Source: UBA965 sp040396955 (GTDB taxonomy: Bacteria > Chloroflexota > Chloroflexia > Chloroflexales > Roseiflexaceae). Taken from it: DNA of 64,000 bases. This document shows, piece by piece, positions 41,722 to 50,859 of the stretch (position 1 is its first letter; every line of letters begins with the position of its first letter). Location: assembly GCA_040396955.1 (NCBI GenBank), contig JBBAWX010000016.1, positions 1-64,000 on the forward strand, written 5' to 3'. A program made the position numbers and the translations under genes. Below the pieces are notes generated by a model. That model did not search any database, was not told the origin of the DNA, and was given only the letters and a program-made list of their open reading frames with translations.

Positions 41722-42875
41722 GGCGATGCCTCGGTGAGGAGCTGGTGGTAGTAGGTGGTCACGCGGGCACCCACCTGCTCCCAACGATAGGGCTGGACCG
41801 CATCCCATCCTGCGGTGACTAGTGCCGCAGCTGTGTCGGGTTGGGTGCAGATGCGCACGACGGCATCAATGAACTGGGCTGCCGTGTCGGCTACGATCAC
41901 CGCCGCTGCCTGTTCCTCTAAACCGCTGTAGCCGATAGTGGTGGTGACGACTGGGCGTTGGAAGGCCCAGGCTTCGAGGATTTTGACGCGGATGCCGGCA
42001 CCCCACCAAATCGGGGTGATGGTAACTCTGGCACAGGCGTAGTAGGGCGCCACGTCGTCAACCATGCCGTGCGTGCTGATGCGTGTATCGCTGCTCTGGG
42101 GGAGGGCATCACCGACGAGGTGCAAGTGGATTCCTGGGAGTTTTTGGCAGAGATCTGGCCAACAGTGCTCAAGAAACCACCGTAGTCCATCCAAGTTGGC
42201 GGCATGGCGACCGTTGCCCACAAACAAAAGCGTGGGGGTCTCTGGAAGTGGCTGGTGCTGGCCGGGAAGGTTGATGCCGGTGGGAATCGTGTGTGGGTGG
42301 GGTGTGCCGCCAATCTGGCGGACCGCCACCGCATCAGCACTGGCATGGGTGATAATCGCCTGGCACCGCCTGAGATAGTGCCGCTCGTAGCTCTTGACGA
42401 GCCAGATGCCCAACGCACGTCGCAGCCAGGCGCGCCAGTGCTCGGTGTGAGACAGGCGATGCGTGAGCGCTCGACTGTCCAGGTTGTGGAGCGTGGCGAC
42501 GCAGATGGCGTTCGCAGGCACGTACGCCTGGTAGTGGAGCATGGATTCAAATTCGAGTTGTACGAGGCATGGTGTGTGGGTGGAGACGTGTTGCCTGAGA
42601 AATTGCACCAGGTGGCCCGCGTAGGTGGCGCGGGCCATGGGCGGCAACCACCAGTGCGGGCTGGGTGTCTGCGCAAACGCCAGGCAACGGATGCCGTAAT
42701 CGGGTAAGTCGCCCCAGGTGGGTGGCTGGGTAGCGGGGTGCACGACGCAGAGCGTGATGCGAAAGGAGGCACTGAGCATCCGCACAAGTTGGTAGAGATG
42801 CTGGGTGCCTCCCGAACGCGGGGGGAACGGGGCAACCGGGCTGAGAATGTAGAGATGTGCTGGAGTGGTCGTCAT
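41718..42875 (-). CDS. GT4-family glycosyltransferase
   Basis: A 385-aa GT-B enzyme. Its N-terminus, LYILSPVAPFPPRSGGTQHLYQLV, is like that of polysaccharide GT4 transferases with the GG loop. The C-terminal half has LLFVGNGRHAANLDGLRWF and ITPIWWGAGIRVKILEAWAFQRPVVTT, where the WxGAGIRVKILEA stretch is the donor-binding E motif. This pattern is frequent in stp1/WcaI-like exopolysaccharide enzymes. The start at 42875 is 13 bp after the previous gene. Confidence 0.86.
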   Translation of the reverse strand: MTTTPAHLYILSPVAPFPPRSGGTQHLYQLVRMLSASFRITLCVVHPATQPPTWGDLPDYGIRCLAFAQTPSPHWWLPPMARATYAGHLVQFLRQHVSTHTPCLVQLEFESMLHYQAYVPANAICVATLHNLDSRALTHRLSHTEHWRAWLRRALGIWLVKSYERHYLRRCQAIITHASADAVAVRQIGGTPHPHTIPTGINLPGQHQPLPETPTLLFVGNGRHAANLDGLRWFLEHCWPDLCQKLPGIHLHLVGDALPQSSDTRISTHGMVDDVAPYYACARVTITPIWWGAGIRVKILEAWAFQRPVVTTTIGYSGLEEQAAAVIVADTAAQFIDAVVRICTQPDTAAALVTAGWDAVQPYRWEQVGARVTTYYHQLLTEASP

Positions 42876-42888
42876 CGTCGGGCAACCA

Positions 42889-44034
42889 TTAGGTGCGCAC
42901 CCGATAACACGCCGCTGTGTCGTGTTGCCAACGGCGGAGCTCAAATCGCTGCGACACACGGGTACGTGCATTCAACGAGACGGTGATGCGGAGTTGGGCG
43001 TCATGCCAGATGCGCATAATGGCACTGGCGAGGGCCTGTGTATCACCGGGGCGCACCAACAAGCCACTGGCGTTGGATTCCACGATGGCACTGATGTTGG
43101 GGATGGATGTGGCGACCACCGGGCGCTCGAGTGCCATGGCAAGCAACAGGTGAAACGACATGGGCTCGCTGTACGACGGTTGTACAAAGATGTCGACGAG
43201 CGGCATCAACAGCTGTGGTTGACTCAGGGCACCCATGAAATGAATGTTGCCCGGGTAGAGACGATGTTGTGCTTGAACCAACAATTCTTGCAATTCGGGG
43301 CCATCGCCGACGATTAAGAGTTGAGCGCTGGGAATCTGTTGCCAGATGTGGTCCATGGCGTGAATCAACACGGCGTGCCCTTTGGCATGCACCAGCGGCC
43401 CCATGGCCACAATCAACGGAGAATCGGGTGGTAGCTGAAAATCGTGGTGCTGGCGCGCTGGAATTGCATGGAGGGCATAGGTGTGGCTATCGATGCCAAT
43501 GGGGATGACGCGCACTAAATCATGCCGGAGCTGATATTCATTCACAAGGATGGTTTTGGCGTGGCTGGTAAACGTGATGAATTCGTGGAGCGATTGCAAG
43601 ATGCGACTACGGATGAAGGCAAACACCGGCCGAGCCCCATCAGTGGTGCTCTGTGCAAAGACATTGGCGACGGTGGCGATACGCCATGGTACTTGCGCTG
43701 CCCAGCAAGCCGTAATCAGGTCGAGACTGGTATCAATCGTATCGGCAAATAAATGGACAATAGAGGGGCGGAGTGCACGGAGCGCACTGATGAGCACGCG
43801 TACCCGCTGGAACCAGGCCATCGGCGGTATCGCCTCTATCATGAGAATGTTGACCTGAGGATGTTGGCGTTGGATGGCAGCCAACGCCGCCTTGGGCTGA
43901 TCGGCAAGATCGACAATCGTGATATCAAAAGGGAGCGTGACCATGTGGTCAACCAGCGTGGCAATGGCGTGGATGATGTCGACTTGGCTTTGTGGGCTGA
44001 TAATGTAGACTAAATGTGCCCGTGGCGATGTCAT
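42889..44034 (-). CDS. GT4-family glycosyltransferase
   Basis: A 381-aa GT-B enzyme. It has a central VIPIGIDSHTY linker, donor-domain segments VAMGPLVHAKGHAVLIHAM and VDIFVQPSYSEPMSFHLLLAMALERPVVAT (E-x7-E-like with a His replacing one acidic position), and a typical tail (ASGLLVRPGDTQALASAI). Nucleotide-sugar dependent, cytosolic. The ATG at 44034 has GAGGA 5 nt upstream; 85 in-frame codons before it overlap the upstream GT2 gene and are rejected. Confidence 0.85.
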   Translation of the reverse strand: MTSPRAHLVYIISPQSQVDIIHAIATLVDHMVTLPFDITIVDLADQPKAALAAIQRQHPQVNILMIEAIPPMAWFQRVRVLISALRALRPSIVHLFADTIDTSLDLITACWAAQVPWRIATVANVFAQSTTDGARPVFAFIRSRILQSLHEFITFTSHAKTILVNEYQLRHDLVRVIPIGIDSHTYALHAIPARQHHDFQLPPDSPLIVAMGPLVHAKGHAVLIHAMDHIWQQIPSAQLLIVGDGPELQELLVQAQHRLYPGNIHFMGALSQPQLLMPLVDIFVQPSYSEPMSFHLLLAMALERPVVATSIPNISAIVESNASGLLVRPGDTQALASAIMRIWHDAQLRITVSLNARTRVSQRFELRRWQHDTAACYRVRT

Positions 44035-44069
44035 TGCGTCCTCTGCTCCGTCTGGTAATCCTGTGGGTA

Positions 44070-44885
44070 TTATAGCGAGATTTGGTGGCGAAGCTGGCGA
44101 CGGAGTCGCCAGGTGCTCCGCAGGTGGCGCAGGTTCCACCACCAAGCCGTCAGAATACGGCGATCGCCGGAGCGCAGCCCGTACCACAGGCTGCTGATGC
44201 ACTGCCGCACCACGAAATACACGAGGGTTGACAGTGGCGCCAATTTGAGGTGCGTGTAGATGCCGTTTTGCAGGTACTGATGGCGCCACTTTGCCGATCC
44301 ACCGCCACTGCCGCCGCGATGGTGGATGACCACGCTATCGCTGGCCACAACGGTGCGGTAGCCGAGCAACTGCGCTCGCCAGCATAGTTCTGTGTCTTCC
44401 CAGTACAAAAAAATACGCTCGTCAAACCCTCCGAGTCGTTGCCATACATCACGACGGGCGGCAATTACAGCCCCGGAGAGGGTGGGTCGATCGCTGATGG
44501 TGGCGTGGCGCCGAAACGTCTCAGGGATCAGTGGAGATTCAGGTGCAATGAGCGCAATCTCTGCATGGTCGGCGAGTGCCGTGATCAGGGGGGGCAACCA
44601 CCCCGTGGTCACAATGACGTCGGGGTTCATGCAGACCACATAGGTGCCGTGGGCCTCTGCCACGCCACGATTACAGGCACTCCCGTAGCCCACGTTGTGC
44701 GCTAGGGGGATCCAGCGCGCCGGGTGGGACAGTTGTGGGCGTGGGTCGCAGAGCGGTTGGTTGTCGACGAGGAGCAGTTCATAGTTGGTATCAGTCGTAT
44801 GGCGGGCAAGTGCCTCCCCAAAGTCAGCCAACAGGGCCTCACTGCGATAGAGGACAACCACAATGCTGACGAGGGGTGTGCTCAT
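44070..44885 (-). CDS. GT2-family glycosyltransferase, rhamnosyltransferase-like
   Basis: A 271-aa GT-A enzyme of the WbbL/rhamnosyltransferase type. Visible are VSIVVVLYRSEALLADF, ELLLVDNQP, NVGYGSACNRGVAEAHGTYVVCMNPDV (metal-binding NPD in place of DxD) and LGGFDERIFLYWEDTELCWRA (catalytic ED). The C-terminal third is basic and hydrophobic. A dTDP-rhamnose donor is plausible given the thymidylyltransferase at 31-32 kb, but unproven. Its start overlaps the stop of the upstream GT4 gene by 4 bp. Confidence 0.88.
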   Translation of the reverse strand: MSTPLVSIVVVLYRSEALLADFGEALARHTTDTNYELLLVDNQPLCDPRPQLSHPARWIPLAHNVGYGSACNRGVAEAHGTYVVCMNPDVIVTTGWLPPLITALADHAEIALIAPESPLIPETFRRHATISDRPTLSGAVIAARRDVWQRLGGFDERIFLYWEDTELCWRAQLLGYRTVVASDSVVIHHRGGSGGGSAKWRHQYLQNGIYTHLKLAPLSTLVYFVVRQCISSLWYGLRSGDRRILTAWWWNLRHLRSTWRLRRQLRHQISL

Positions 44886-45946
44886 ACCGCGCTGGTATCC
44901 GTGTATAGGTCGTGGTAGAGCCGCATGAACTGTTGGGCGATCTGAGGCCAGGTGTGTTTGGCCAATGAGGCACGCGCCTGGGCGCCGATTTTTTCGGTGG
45001 CCTCATTCTGTAAGCACCGTTCAATCGCTTGAATCAACGAATTGGTGTGCTCTGCATGATAGACGAAGCCAGTGACCCCGTCTTTGACCTGCTCGAGGAG
45101 CGGCGGCAGATTGGGGACAATGCAGGTGATTCCGGCGGCTTGCGCGGCGACCAGCATCCCCGAGGTGGTGATATGCCGATAGGGCAAAATCAGAGCGTTG
45201 CAGGCGGCGAGATAGTGTGCGGCCTCTTGATCGGGGAGAAAGCGTGGCCGGAGTGTCACGTTGATGCGTCGTGCGGTCATTTGGTGGAGCTCCGAGAGGT
45301 AGACGCGGTCGCTGGGATGCCCAGCGACGACCATGTGCACGTGTGGCATGAGTTCCATGGCGTCGATGAGTTGCTCGATGCCCTTGTAGCGGCGGATCAT
45401 CCCCAAATAGAGAAACACCGGCGTGTCGGTGTCGAACCCCAGGTGTTGGCGGGCGACACGCCGTGATGGGAGCGGCCCAAATGGTTGGGTGGCATGCCCA
45501 TGCGGGATGACGGTAATGGGAGCACGTTCGCCGTAGAGCTCAATGAGGGCCCGTTTGGTGGCATGGTGGTGCACGGTGACTGCATGACACTGTTTGAGCA
45601 GATGATGAATGGTGCGTTGTGCTAGGGCCGGGTGGTAGCACTCGTGTGGCTCGATGTTGTGGGCGGTCCAGATGATTTTGACCCCGCGCCAGCGCAACAG
45701 CATCAACAGCATGATCCAGGCCACCATACGGAGCCAGGTGGTCAATTTGCCGGGGCGTTGGATGATGGCATCGAAAAAATGCAGGTGCAATAGGCGTGGA
45801 TGCGAACGCAACAGCATGGCAAACACGCTCCGTCGCGGTGAGCGGCGGTCGATGATGAATTCTTGTGGGTCACAGGCCGCATAGAGTGCATCCAAATACG
45901 GGCTGTAGGTGAGTTGTGGGGGGAGGGGGTAGACGGTAATTGCCAT
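44882..45946 (-). CDS. GT4-family glycosyltransferase
   Basis: A 354-aa GT-B enzyme. Features are WTAHNIEPHECYHP, a VIPHGHA linker, LGMIRRYKGIEQLIDAM (Arg/Lys donor-phosphate contact) and ALILPYRHITTSGMLVAAQAAG in place of the classical E-x7-E, where a Ser-Gly motif appears instead; this is typical of a GT4 subgroup with TSG. It lies 12 bp after the uridine kinase gene. Confidence 0.84.
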   Translation of the reverse strand: MAITVYPLPPQLTYSPYLDALYAACDPQEFIIDRRSPRRSVFAMLLRSHPRLLHLHFFDAIIQRPGKLTTWLRMVAWIMLLMLLRWRGVKIIWTAHNIEPHECYHPALAQRTIHHLLKQCHAVTVHHHATKRALIELYGERAPITVIPHGHATQPFGPLPSRRVARQHLGFDTDTPVFLYLGMIRRYKGIEQLIDAMELMPHVHMVVAGHPSDRVYLSELHQMTARRINVTLRPRFLPDQEAAHYLAACNALILPYRHITTSGMLVAAQAAGITCIVPNLPPLLEQVKDGVTGFVYHAEHTNSLIQAIERCLQNEATEKIGAQARASLAKHTWPQIAQQFMRLYHDLYTDTSAV

Positions 45947-45958
45947 GATCCAGCTTCC

Positions 45959-46594
45959 TCATGAAGTCGGTGGTCGTCGTTTGTGCAACATATGGCGGAT
46001 GTGATTGCAGATGACCTCGAGCGCCGGAGTTGCATCGTTGGCTCCCGGGATAATCATGTCGGCGTGGGCTCGTGAGGGCTCTACGAAGGCATGATGCATC
46101 GGGCGCACGGTGTCGATGTACTGCTGACACACCGATTCCACGCTTCGCCCACGCTCACGGGTATCGCGGAGAATCCGGCGCACAATGCGCAAATCGTCGG
46201 CGGTGTCGATGAAGACACGCAAGTGCATGCGCTGACGAAGGGCAGGGTCGACTAGTATCAAAATCCCGTCGATGAGTAAAATCGGGCGTGACTCGATGCG
46301 TTGGCCGGCACCCACCCGAGTGTAGAGCGCAAAATCATAACTGGGGACGTGGATGGCTTGACCGGCGCAAAACTGGTCGAGTTGCGTAATGCACAGCGCG
46401 GTGTCGAAGGCATCAGGATGGTCGAAATTACAGGCCTGACGCTCTGCCAACGAAAGATTGCTGAGGTCGTTGTAGTAGGCGTCGTAGCTGATGCTAGCGA
46501 CATATTCAGCCCCGATTTCGGCAATGATGCGCTGCGCAATGGTTGTTTTGCCAGCCCCACTACCGCCAGCAATCCCGATGACGAACGGATTCAT
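45959..46594 (-). CDS. udk: Uridine kinase
   Basis: A 211-aa P-loop nucleoside kinase. The Walker A is GIAGGSGAGKTT; the uridine site is SYDAYYNDLSNLSLAERQACNFDHPDAFD; then VPSYDFALYTR and the lid RRILRDTRERGRS. It phosphorylates uridine and cytidine to UMP and CMP with ATP or GTP. The ATG at 46594 overlaps the ligase stop by 4 bp. Its place inside a polysaccharide operon suggests UMP/UDP recycling for UDP-sugar supply (inference). Confidence 0.93.
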   Translation of the reverse strand: MNPFVIGIAGGSGAGKTTIAQRIIAEIGAEYVASISYDAYYNDLSNLSLAERQACNFDHPDAFDTALCITQLDQFCAGQAIHVPSYDFALYTRVGAGQRIESRPILLIDGILILVDPALRQRMHLRVFIDTADDLRIVRRILRDTRERGRSVESVCQQYIDTVRPMHHAFVEPSRAHADMIIPGANDATPALEVICNHIRHMLHKRRPPTS

Positions 46595-48045
46595 GCGACT
46601 TCTTCTTCCTCGGCCTGGGCAATATTCCGGGCAATTGCCAACTTCAGACCAATCGTACACCAGAGTAGGGCTGTCATGTGACTAAACTCGATGTTGAAAA
46701 AGTAATGGTCGAGCAGGCCAACTGCGAGCGCAGCCACAATGCCGGCTTGGAAGCCGATGAGCCAGCTCGCATGTACTTCGTCGTGCTGGGTGATGGCTCG
46801 TTGCATGCTCTGCCAACTCTGGACGAACAGCGCACCCATCAACACCAAAAAGTAGATGAGTCCGATGATGCCGATGCGTTGCGCAATTGCCAGGTAAATG
46901 CTCGATACCCCGGCGACCAGATCAATGTCAGGCGCTAACCCGAAGCCAATCCCGAAAAAAGGATAGGCCTGAATGACGGCAATGGCGTTGTTGAATTCGT
47001 CGAGCCGCATCTGGTTTGCTTGGTCTTGGAACTGAACCCCTTGCACTACGCGGTTCATGAATTGTTCACCGACTCCAAAAAAGACCAACAAAAATGTGGC
47101 CAGTAATCCGCTCCCGATGATGAGCCACCACAACCGCCGATAGCGCACCGTGGCCACGTAAATGGCAGCTATGATTAACCCGCCGAGTGCGGCCCGTGAA
47201 AAGGTCAAGAAGAGGGTGACTACGACGATTGCCGTGATGAAGATCATGATGCGTCTGCTGAAAATGGGTCGCTGGACGATGGTTTGAGTGGCGGCAATGG
47301 CACCGATGATGGATAGCATTCCACCATAACTGTTGGGGTCCACGCTAAAGCCGATGGCACGCATCAAGCCATCCGTGTTGTCCTCGACATAGCGCAACAC
47401 GCGCCCCGAGGTGGGGTAGCCGATGCGCCCGAGCGCCACCAAGATTTGTTCGGCGAGGGTGTCTGGAATAATGTACAAGACCAGTCCAATCGACGCCGAA
47501 ATAGTACCGCCAATAAGTAGCAAACGGAGGGCCCATTGTACGTCAGTGTCGGTGTTGACACTGTCGAGGATGGCAAACATCAACAAGATGCCCAGCAAGA
47601 ATTTGGCGTAGTTGTGGAGCGTGGTCGGGTCGGGGAGTCCACGGGCACCCAGAAAGAGGGCAAAAAACGTGTAGCCGATGAAACCGAGTGCGAGCGGCGC
47701 AAACCATGTCATGTCGAGACGGTACTCGGGGGTGGTGAGGATGTGAATCATGCGTACGCCGAGTAACGCCAAAATGGCCAGTGATAGCAGTGATGGTGTG
47801 ATGACCGCCCGGAACGGCAACGTGCCAAACGGCAACACCGTAATCAATAGCACGATGGCCGCAAGCATCAGACGCGTGTTGCCGAGCACATAATAGGCCA
47901 CGGCAATCGTCGCAATGAGCACGAATGGCACCCAAAAATAAGTGTATACCAAGACCGCAGCTCCTGCCAAACAGAGCAGGATTGCTGTGACACAGGCCAC
48001 AAATGTGCGCTGTTGCAAGGTGGTGAGTGTCGGTAGTGAAAACAT
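46591..48045 (-). CDS. O-antigen ligase/polymerase family membrane protein
   Basis: A 484-aa protein with about twelve membrane helices and a large external loop (about 310-380) holding the Wzy_C region. The loop contains QLxxP-like spacing and QANQMRLDEFNNAIAVIQAYPFFGIGFG, the conserved H/P-F-x-G-x-G end of WaaL/Wzy proteins. It polymerises or ligates lipid-linked repeat units at the outer face of the membrane. It is the first clear exopolysaccharide gene of the operon. Confidence 0.88.
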   Translation of the reverse strand: MFSLPTLTTLQQRTFVACVTAILLCLAGAAVLVYTYFWVPFVLIATIAVAYYVLGNTRLMLAAIVLLITVLPFGTLPFRAVITPSLLSLAILALLGVRMIHILTTPEYRLDMTWFAPLALGFIGYTFFALFLGARGLPDPTTLHNYAKFLLGILLMFAILDSVNTDTDVQWALRLLLIGGTISASIGLVLYIIPDTLAEQILVALGRIGYPTSGRVLRYVEDNTDGLMRAIGFSVDPNSYGGMLSIIGAIAATQTIVQRPIFSRRIMIFITAIVVVTLFLTFSRAALGGLIIAAIYVATVRYRRLWWLIIGSGLLATFLLVFFGVGEQFMNRVVQGVQFQDQANQMRLDEFNNAIAVIQAYPFFGIGFGLAPDIDLVAGVSSIYLAIAQRIGIIGLIYFLVLMGALFVQSWQSMQRAITQHDEVHASWLIGFQAGIVAALAVGLLDHYFFNIEFSHMTALLWCTIGLKLAIARNIAQAEEEEVA

Positions 48046-48048
48046 AGG

Positions 48049-48738
48049 CTATTGTCCACTCGTGTAGAGCAAAATGGGGTCGCGGAACGAAATCTGCCGC
48101 AGTTTATCGTTGAGCGCTTTGCGCACATCATCGGGTCGACCACAAATACCAGGGTCAAGCATGCCAGCATGGAAGAGTTGGTCGATGTGTTTGCGGAGCG
48201 TGTGGCTCCGGAGCTCGGTCAACGAAACGACCACCCACGACCATAACTCGGGATCATACTGGTAATCCGATGCGGTATCTGGGAGCGCAGCACGCAACAT
48301 GCGTGTCACGGTGCGCCGTGTCAGTGGGTTCAGATGGCCGATGAGGCTCAACGTGGAGCAGACCGCAATGCGCGAAGCCCGTGGTGCCGCTCCGTCAAGT
48401 AGCACGTGGCCGAGCATCGGGATGGCCTGACTTCCATAGGCGGGAATGGTGTCGTCGAGGAGATCGTAGAGCGGTTCGAGGGTGTCGTGGTGGCGCACCA
48501 AAATTTCGCCGAGGAGCGTAAGCGTCTCGGCGTCACCCCAGCTACTTAGAAGTACGAGCGCATGCCCGCGTGCGAAATCATCACTGGAGCTGGTCTCTGT
48601 CAATAGCGTACGCAACGGCGCCGCCAAGAGGTGGCGTTGATGCTGCACACGTGAGAGAAGCTCTGCAGAAAGAACGGCCCCTGACGCGCAGATGTCGCGC
48701 ATGAGTTGCGATGCGGATGGAGTGCAATTGTTGGTCAC
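48049..48738 (-). CDS. DUF1186-like helical repeat protein
   Basis: About 229 aa, all-helical, resembling DUF1186. The blocks LVLLSSWGDAETLTLLGEIL, LYDLLDDTIPAYGSQAIPMLG, DPELWSWVVVSLTEL and FHAGMLDPGICGRPDDVRKAL fit that family's HEAT-like repeats. No catalytic residues can be named, so a scaffold role is likely. A GTG at 48738 is chosen because it lies about 30 nt after a predicted transcription start; an ATG at 48813 is upstream of that promoter's -10. It is 3 bp before the ligase gene. The family assignment is from memory of its pattern. Confidence 0.62.
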   Translation of the reverse strand: MTNNCTPSASQLMRDICASGAVLSAELLSRVQHQRHLLAAPLRTLLTETSSSDDFARGHALVLLSSWGDAETLTLLGEILVRHHDTLEPLYDLLDDTIPAYGSQAIPMLGHVLLDGAAPRASRIAVCSTLSLIGHLNPLTRRTVTRMLRAALPDTASDYQYDPELWSWVVVSLTELRSHTLRKHIDQLFHAGMLDPGICGRPDDVRKALNDKLRQISFRDPILLYTSGQ

Positions 48739-48774
48739 GTGATACTCATCAAACCGGTGCAACGACTCGCTTCC

Positions 48775-48834
48775 ATTGTACCACTTTAGAATGGGCACAT
48801 TGGCAACCAGCATGTGGGCGCATCGTGGTATAGT
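48775..48834. promoter_or_regulatory. Back-to-back extended -10 promoters (DUF1186 / ThuA)
   Basis: On the minus strand GTGG-TACAAT (-10 at 48775-48780) faces the DUF1186 gene. On the plus strand GTGG-TATAGT (-10 at 48829-48834) faces the ThuA gene. Both lack good -35 hexamers but have the TG of an extended -10. Confidence 0.55.
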
Positions 48835-48877
48835 GATAAGCGGTATTGAGGTTATGCACCGCACAGGAGGTCAGACC

Positions 48878-49603
48878 ATGACTCGCGTTCTTGTTTGGAA
48901 CGAATTCCGTCACGAAAAACATGCCGATCATCCCGCATCGACCATCTACCCCAAGGGTATCCATGGGGCGATTGCCGATGGCTTGAAGGCCAACGATGCT
49001 AGTTTTGTGGTAAATACCGCCACCCTTGACGAACCCGAGCATGGCTTGACCGAAGCAGTGCTCAGCGAGACCGACGTGTTGATTTGGTGGGGACACATGG
49101 CGCACCACGAAGTCGACGATGCGGTCGTCGCTCGTGTCAAAAAACACGTGATTGAGCGTGGCATGGGCCTGATTGTGCTCCATTCCGGTCATTTCTCCAA
49201 GATTTTCAAAAACTTGATGGGCTCGACCTGTGACCTCAAATGGCGTGAAGCCGATGACATCGAGCGTGTGTGGGTGATTGAGCCCAGCCACCCGATTGCT
49301 GCCGGTGTGCCTGAGCACTTCGAGCTGCCCGAAGAAATGTACGGCGAGCGCTTCGATATCCCAGCTCCCGACACCCTGGTCATGGTGAGTTGGTTCACGG
49401 GTGGCGAAGTCTTCCGTAGCGGCTGCTGCTACCATCGCGGCAACGGCAAGGTCTTCTACTTCCGCCCTGGCCACGAGAGTTACCCCACCTACTTCGACGA
49501 GAATGTGCGGCTTGTCATCGCCAACGGCGTGCGCTGGGCGGCTCCGAGTGGCCTAGTACGTCCCACCTACGGCAACTTTAAGGCGTTGGAAGGCCAAAAG
49601 TAA
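48878..49603 (+). CDS. ThuA-like domain protein
   Basis: A 241-aa protein with a class I glutamine amidotransferase-like fold of the ThuA family. Segments RVLVWNEFRHEKH, DVLIWWGHMAHHEVDD, GLIVLHSGHFSKIF and EPSHPIAAGVPEHFELPEEMYGE-type motifs match. The usual nucleophile Cys of amidotransferases is absent (LHSGH), as in other ThuA proteins. ThuA is linked to trehalose or other sugar use, but its reaction is not firmly known. AGGAGG lies exactly 7 nt before the ATG. A strong terminator follows. Confidence 0.9.
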   Translation: MTRVLVWNEFRHEKHADHPASTIYPKGIHGAIADGLKANDASFVVNTATLDEPEHGLTEAVLSETDVLIWWGHMAHHEVDDAVVARVKKHVIERGMGLIVLHSGHFSKIFKNLMGSTCDLKWREADDIERVWVIEPSHPIAAGVPEHFELPEEMYGERFDIPAPDTLVMVSWFTGGEVFRSGCCYHRGNGKVFYFRPGHESYPTYFDENVRLVIANGVRWAAPSGLVRPTYGNFKALEGQK

Positions 49604-49613
49604 TTTCCATGGT

Positions 49614-49648
49614 GCGGTACCGCAGCCTGGCTGCGGTACCGCTTTTTT
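49614..49648 (+). terminator. Rho-independent terminator after ThuA gene
   Basis: A perfect 13-bp stem (49614-49626 with 49630-49642) with a 3-nt loop and six T residues. Confidence 0.92.
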
Positions 49649-49673
49649 ACGCACCGAAAGTGAGCAGGTAGGT

Positions 49674-50852
49674 ATGGCACGTGCCGAAGTGATTGTCGCC
49701 AAACAACTCAGAGAAACCCTCAAACGTGGCCATCCGTGGGTCTACCGCAACCACATCGACGCAGATACCCCTGAATATGCCGATGGCACGGTGGTGGCGG
49801 TGCGTTGCGCTGGCTGGCGCGGTATCGGCCTCTGGGATAGCGATGGCCCGATTGCGGTGCGCATCTACACCAGCGGGCAACGCCTTGATGCGGAGCTCAT
49901 CTCCACCAGAGTGCGGCACGCTTGGCGTGCCCGCGCCTGGTTGCGTCAGCAAGGAGTCACCGCCTATCGTTGGCTGTTTGGCGAGGGTGATGGTCTGCCC
50001 GGGATTACGGTCGATCTCTACGGCGATGTGGCCGTGCTTCAGCACTATGGCCTTGGCCCTGCCACACTCGTGCCGTTGATTGTCGATGCGCTCCGGGGCT
50101 GTCATCCCGGGTTGCGGGCCGTGCTCGGAAGCAAACGCCGTGATGACACCGCCGGTCAGCGGACCGTGTTGTGGGGGGAATTACCCGATTTGCCCGTGGT
50201 CGTCCAAGAACATGCCGGCTTACGCTTTGTCGTAGATCCGCTCGTCGGGCAAAAAACCGGCCTTTTTCTTGATCATCGTGAAAACCGCCACACGTTGATG
50301 CACCACGTCGCCGGCATGAGTGTGCTCAACTGTTTTGCCTATACCGGGGCGTTCTCGCTCTATGCACTGCAAGGAGGCGCTCAGCGGGTGGTCAGCGTCG
50401 ATATTGGTCAGGGGTTGGCTGAGGCCGCCCATCACAACATCACGCTCAACCAGTTGCCCGCTGACCGCCATCAGTTCATCACACAGGATTGTTTTGAGGT
50501 ACTCCAAAAAATGACCAGCGATGGCCGGAAATACGACTGCATCATCCTCGATCCGCCCAGTTTTGCGCGTACCCGCCAACAACGCGACAGTGCCATGCAG
50601 GCCTATACGCGCCTCAACACCATGGCGCTCAAGTGTTTGCAGGCCGACGGGTTGTTGGTCACGGCCAGTTGTACCAGCCAGGTCGGCCCCGAAGATTTCC
50701 GCACCATGGTGGCCCAAGCGGCCGCTGACGCCGAACGGCGCGTGCAAATCATCCACGAGGCCGGGCACGCCCTCGACCATCCGGTGCCAGCGCACTTCCC
50801 CGAAGGACGTTACCTCAAGTTCATCATGGCCCGGGTCGGCATGCCCTGGTAG
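49674..50852 (+). CDS. Class I rRNA SAM methyltransferase, RlmI-like (5-methylcytosine)
   Basis: A 392-aa enzyme with an N-terminal PUA domain (about 1-75; RGHPWVYRNHID), an EEHEE-type middle segment (LFGEGDGLPGITVDLYGDV) and a C-terminal Rossmann domain (VGQKTGLFLDHRENR, LNCFAYTGAFSLYALQGGA, DCIILDPPSFAR, ASCTSQV). The Cys after VTAS is the likely catalytic residue for C5-cytosine methylation, as in RlmI acting on 23S rRNA. It is a single gene converging on the M24 gene with 7 bp between. Confidence 0.92.
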   Translation: MARAEVIVAKQLRETLKRGHPWVYRNHIDADTPEYADGTVVAVRCAGWRGIGLWDSDGPIAVRIYTSGQRLDAELISTRVRHAWRARAWLRQQGVTAYRWLFGEGDGLPGITVDLYGDVAVLQHYGLGPATLVPLIVDALRGCHPGLRAVLGSKRRDDTAGQRTVLWGELPDLPVVVQEHAGLRFVVDPLVGQKTGLFLDHRENRHTLMHHVAGMSVLNCFAYTGAFSLYALQGGAQRVVSVDIGQGLAEAAHHNITLNQLPADRHQFITQDCFEVLQKMTSDGRKYDCIILDPPSFARTRQQRDSAMQAYTRLNTMALKCLQADGLLVTASCTSQVGPEDFRTMVAQAAADAERRVQIIHEAGHALDHPVPAHFPEGRYLKFIMARVGMPW

Positions 50853-50859
50853 CTCCCAG

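Noticed and set aside
44035..44289. N-terminal extension of 85 residues for the GT4 protein at 42889
   Set aside because: It would overlap the upstream GT2 gene by over 200 bp and shows no glycosyltransferase features.
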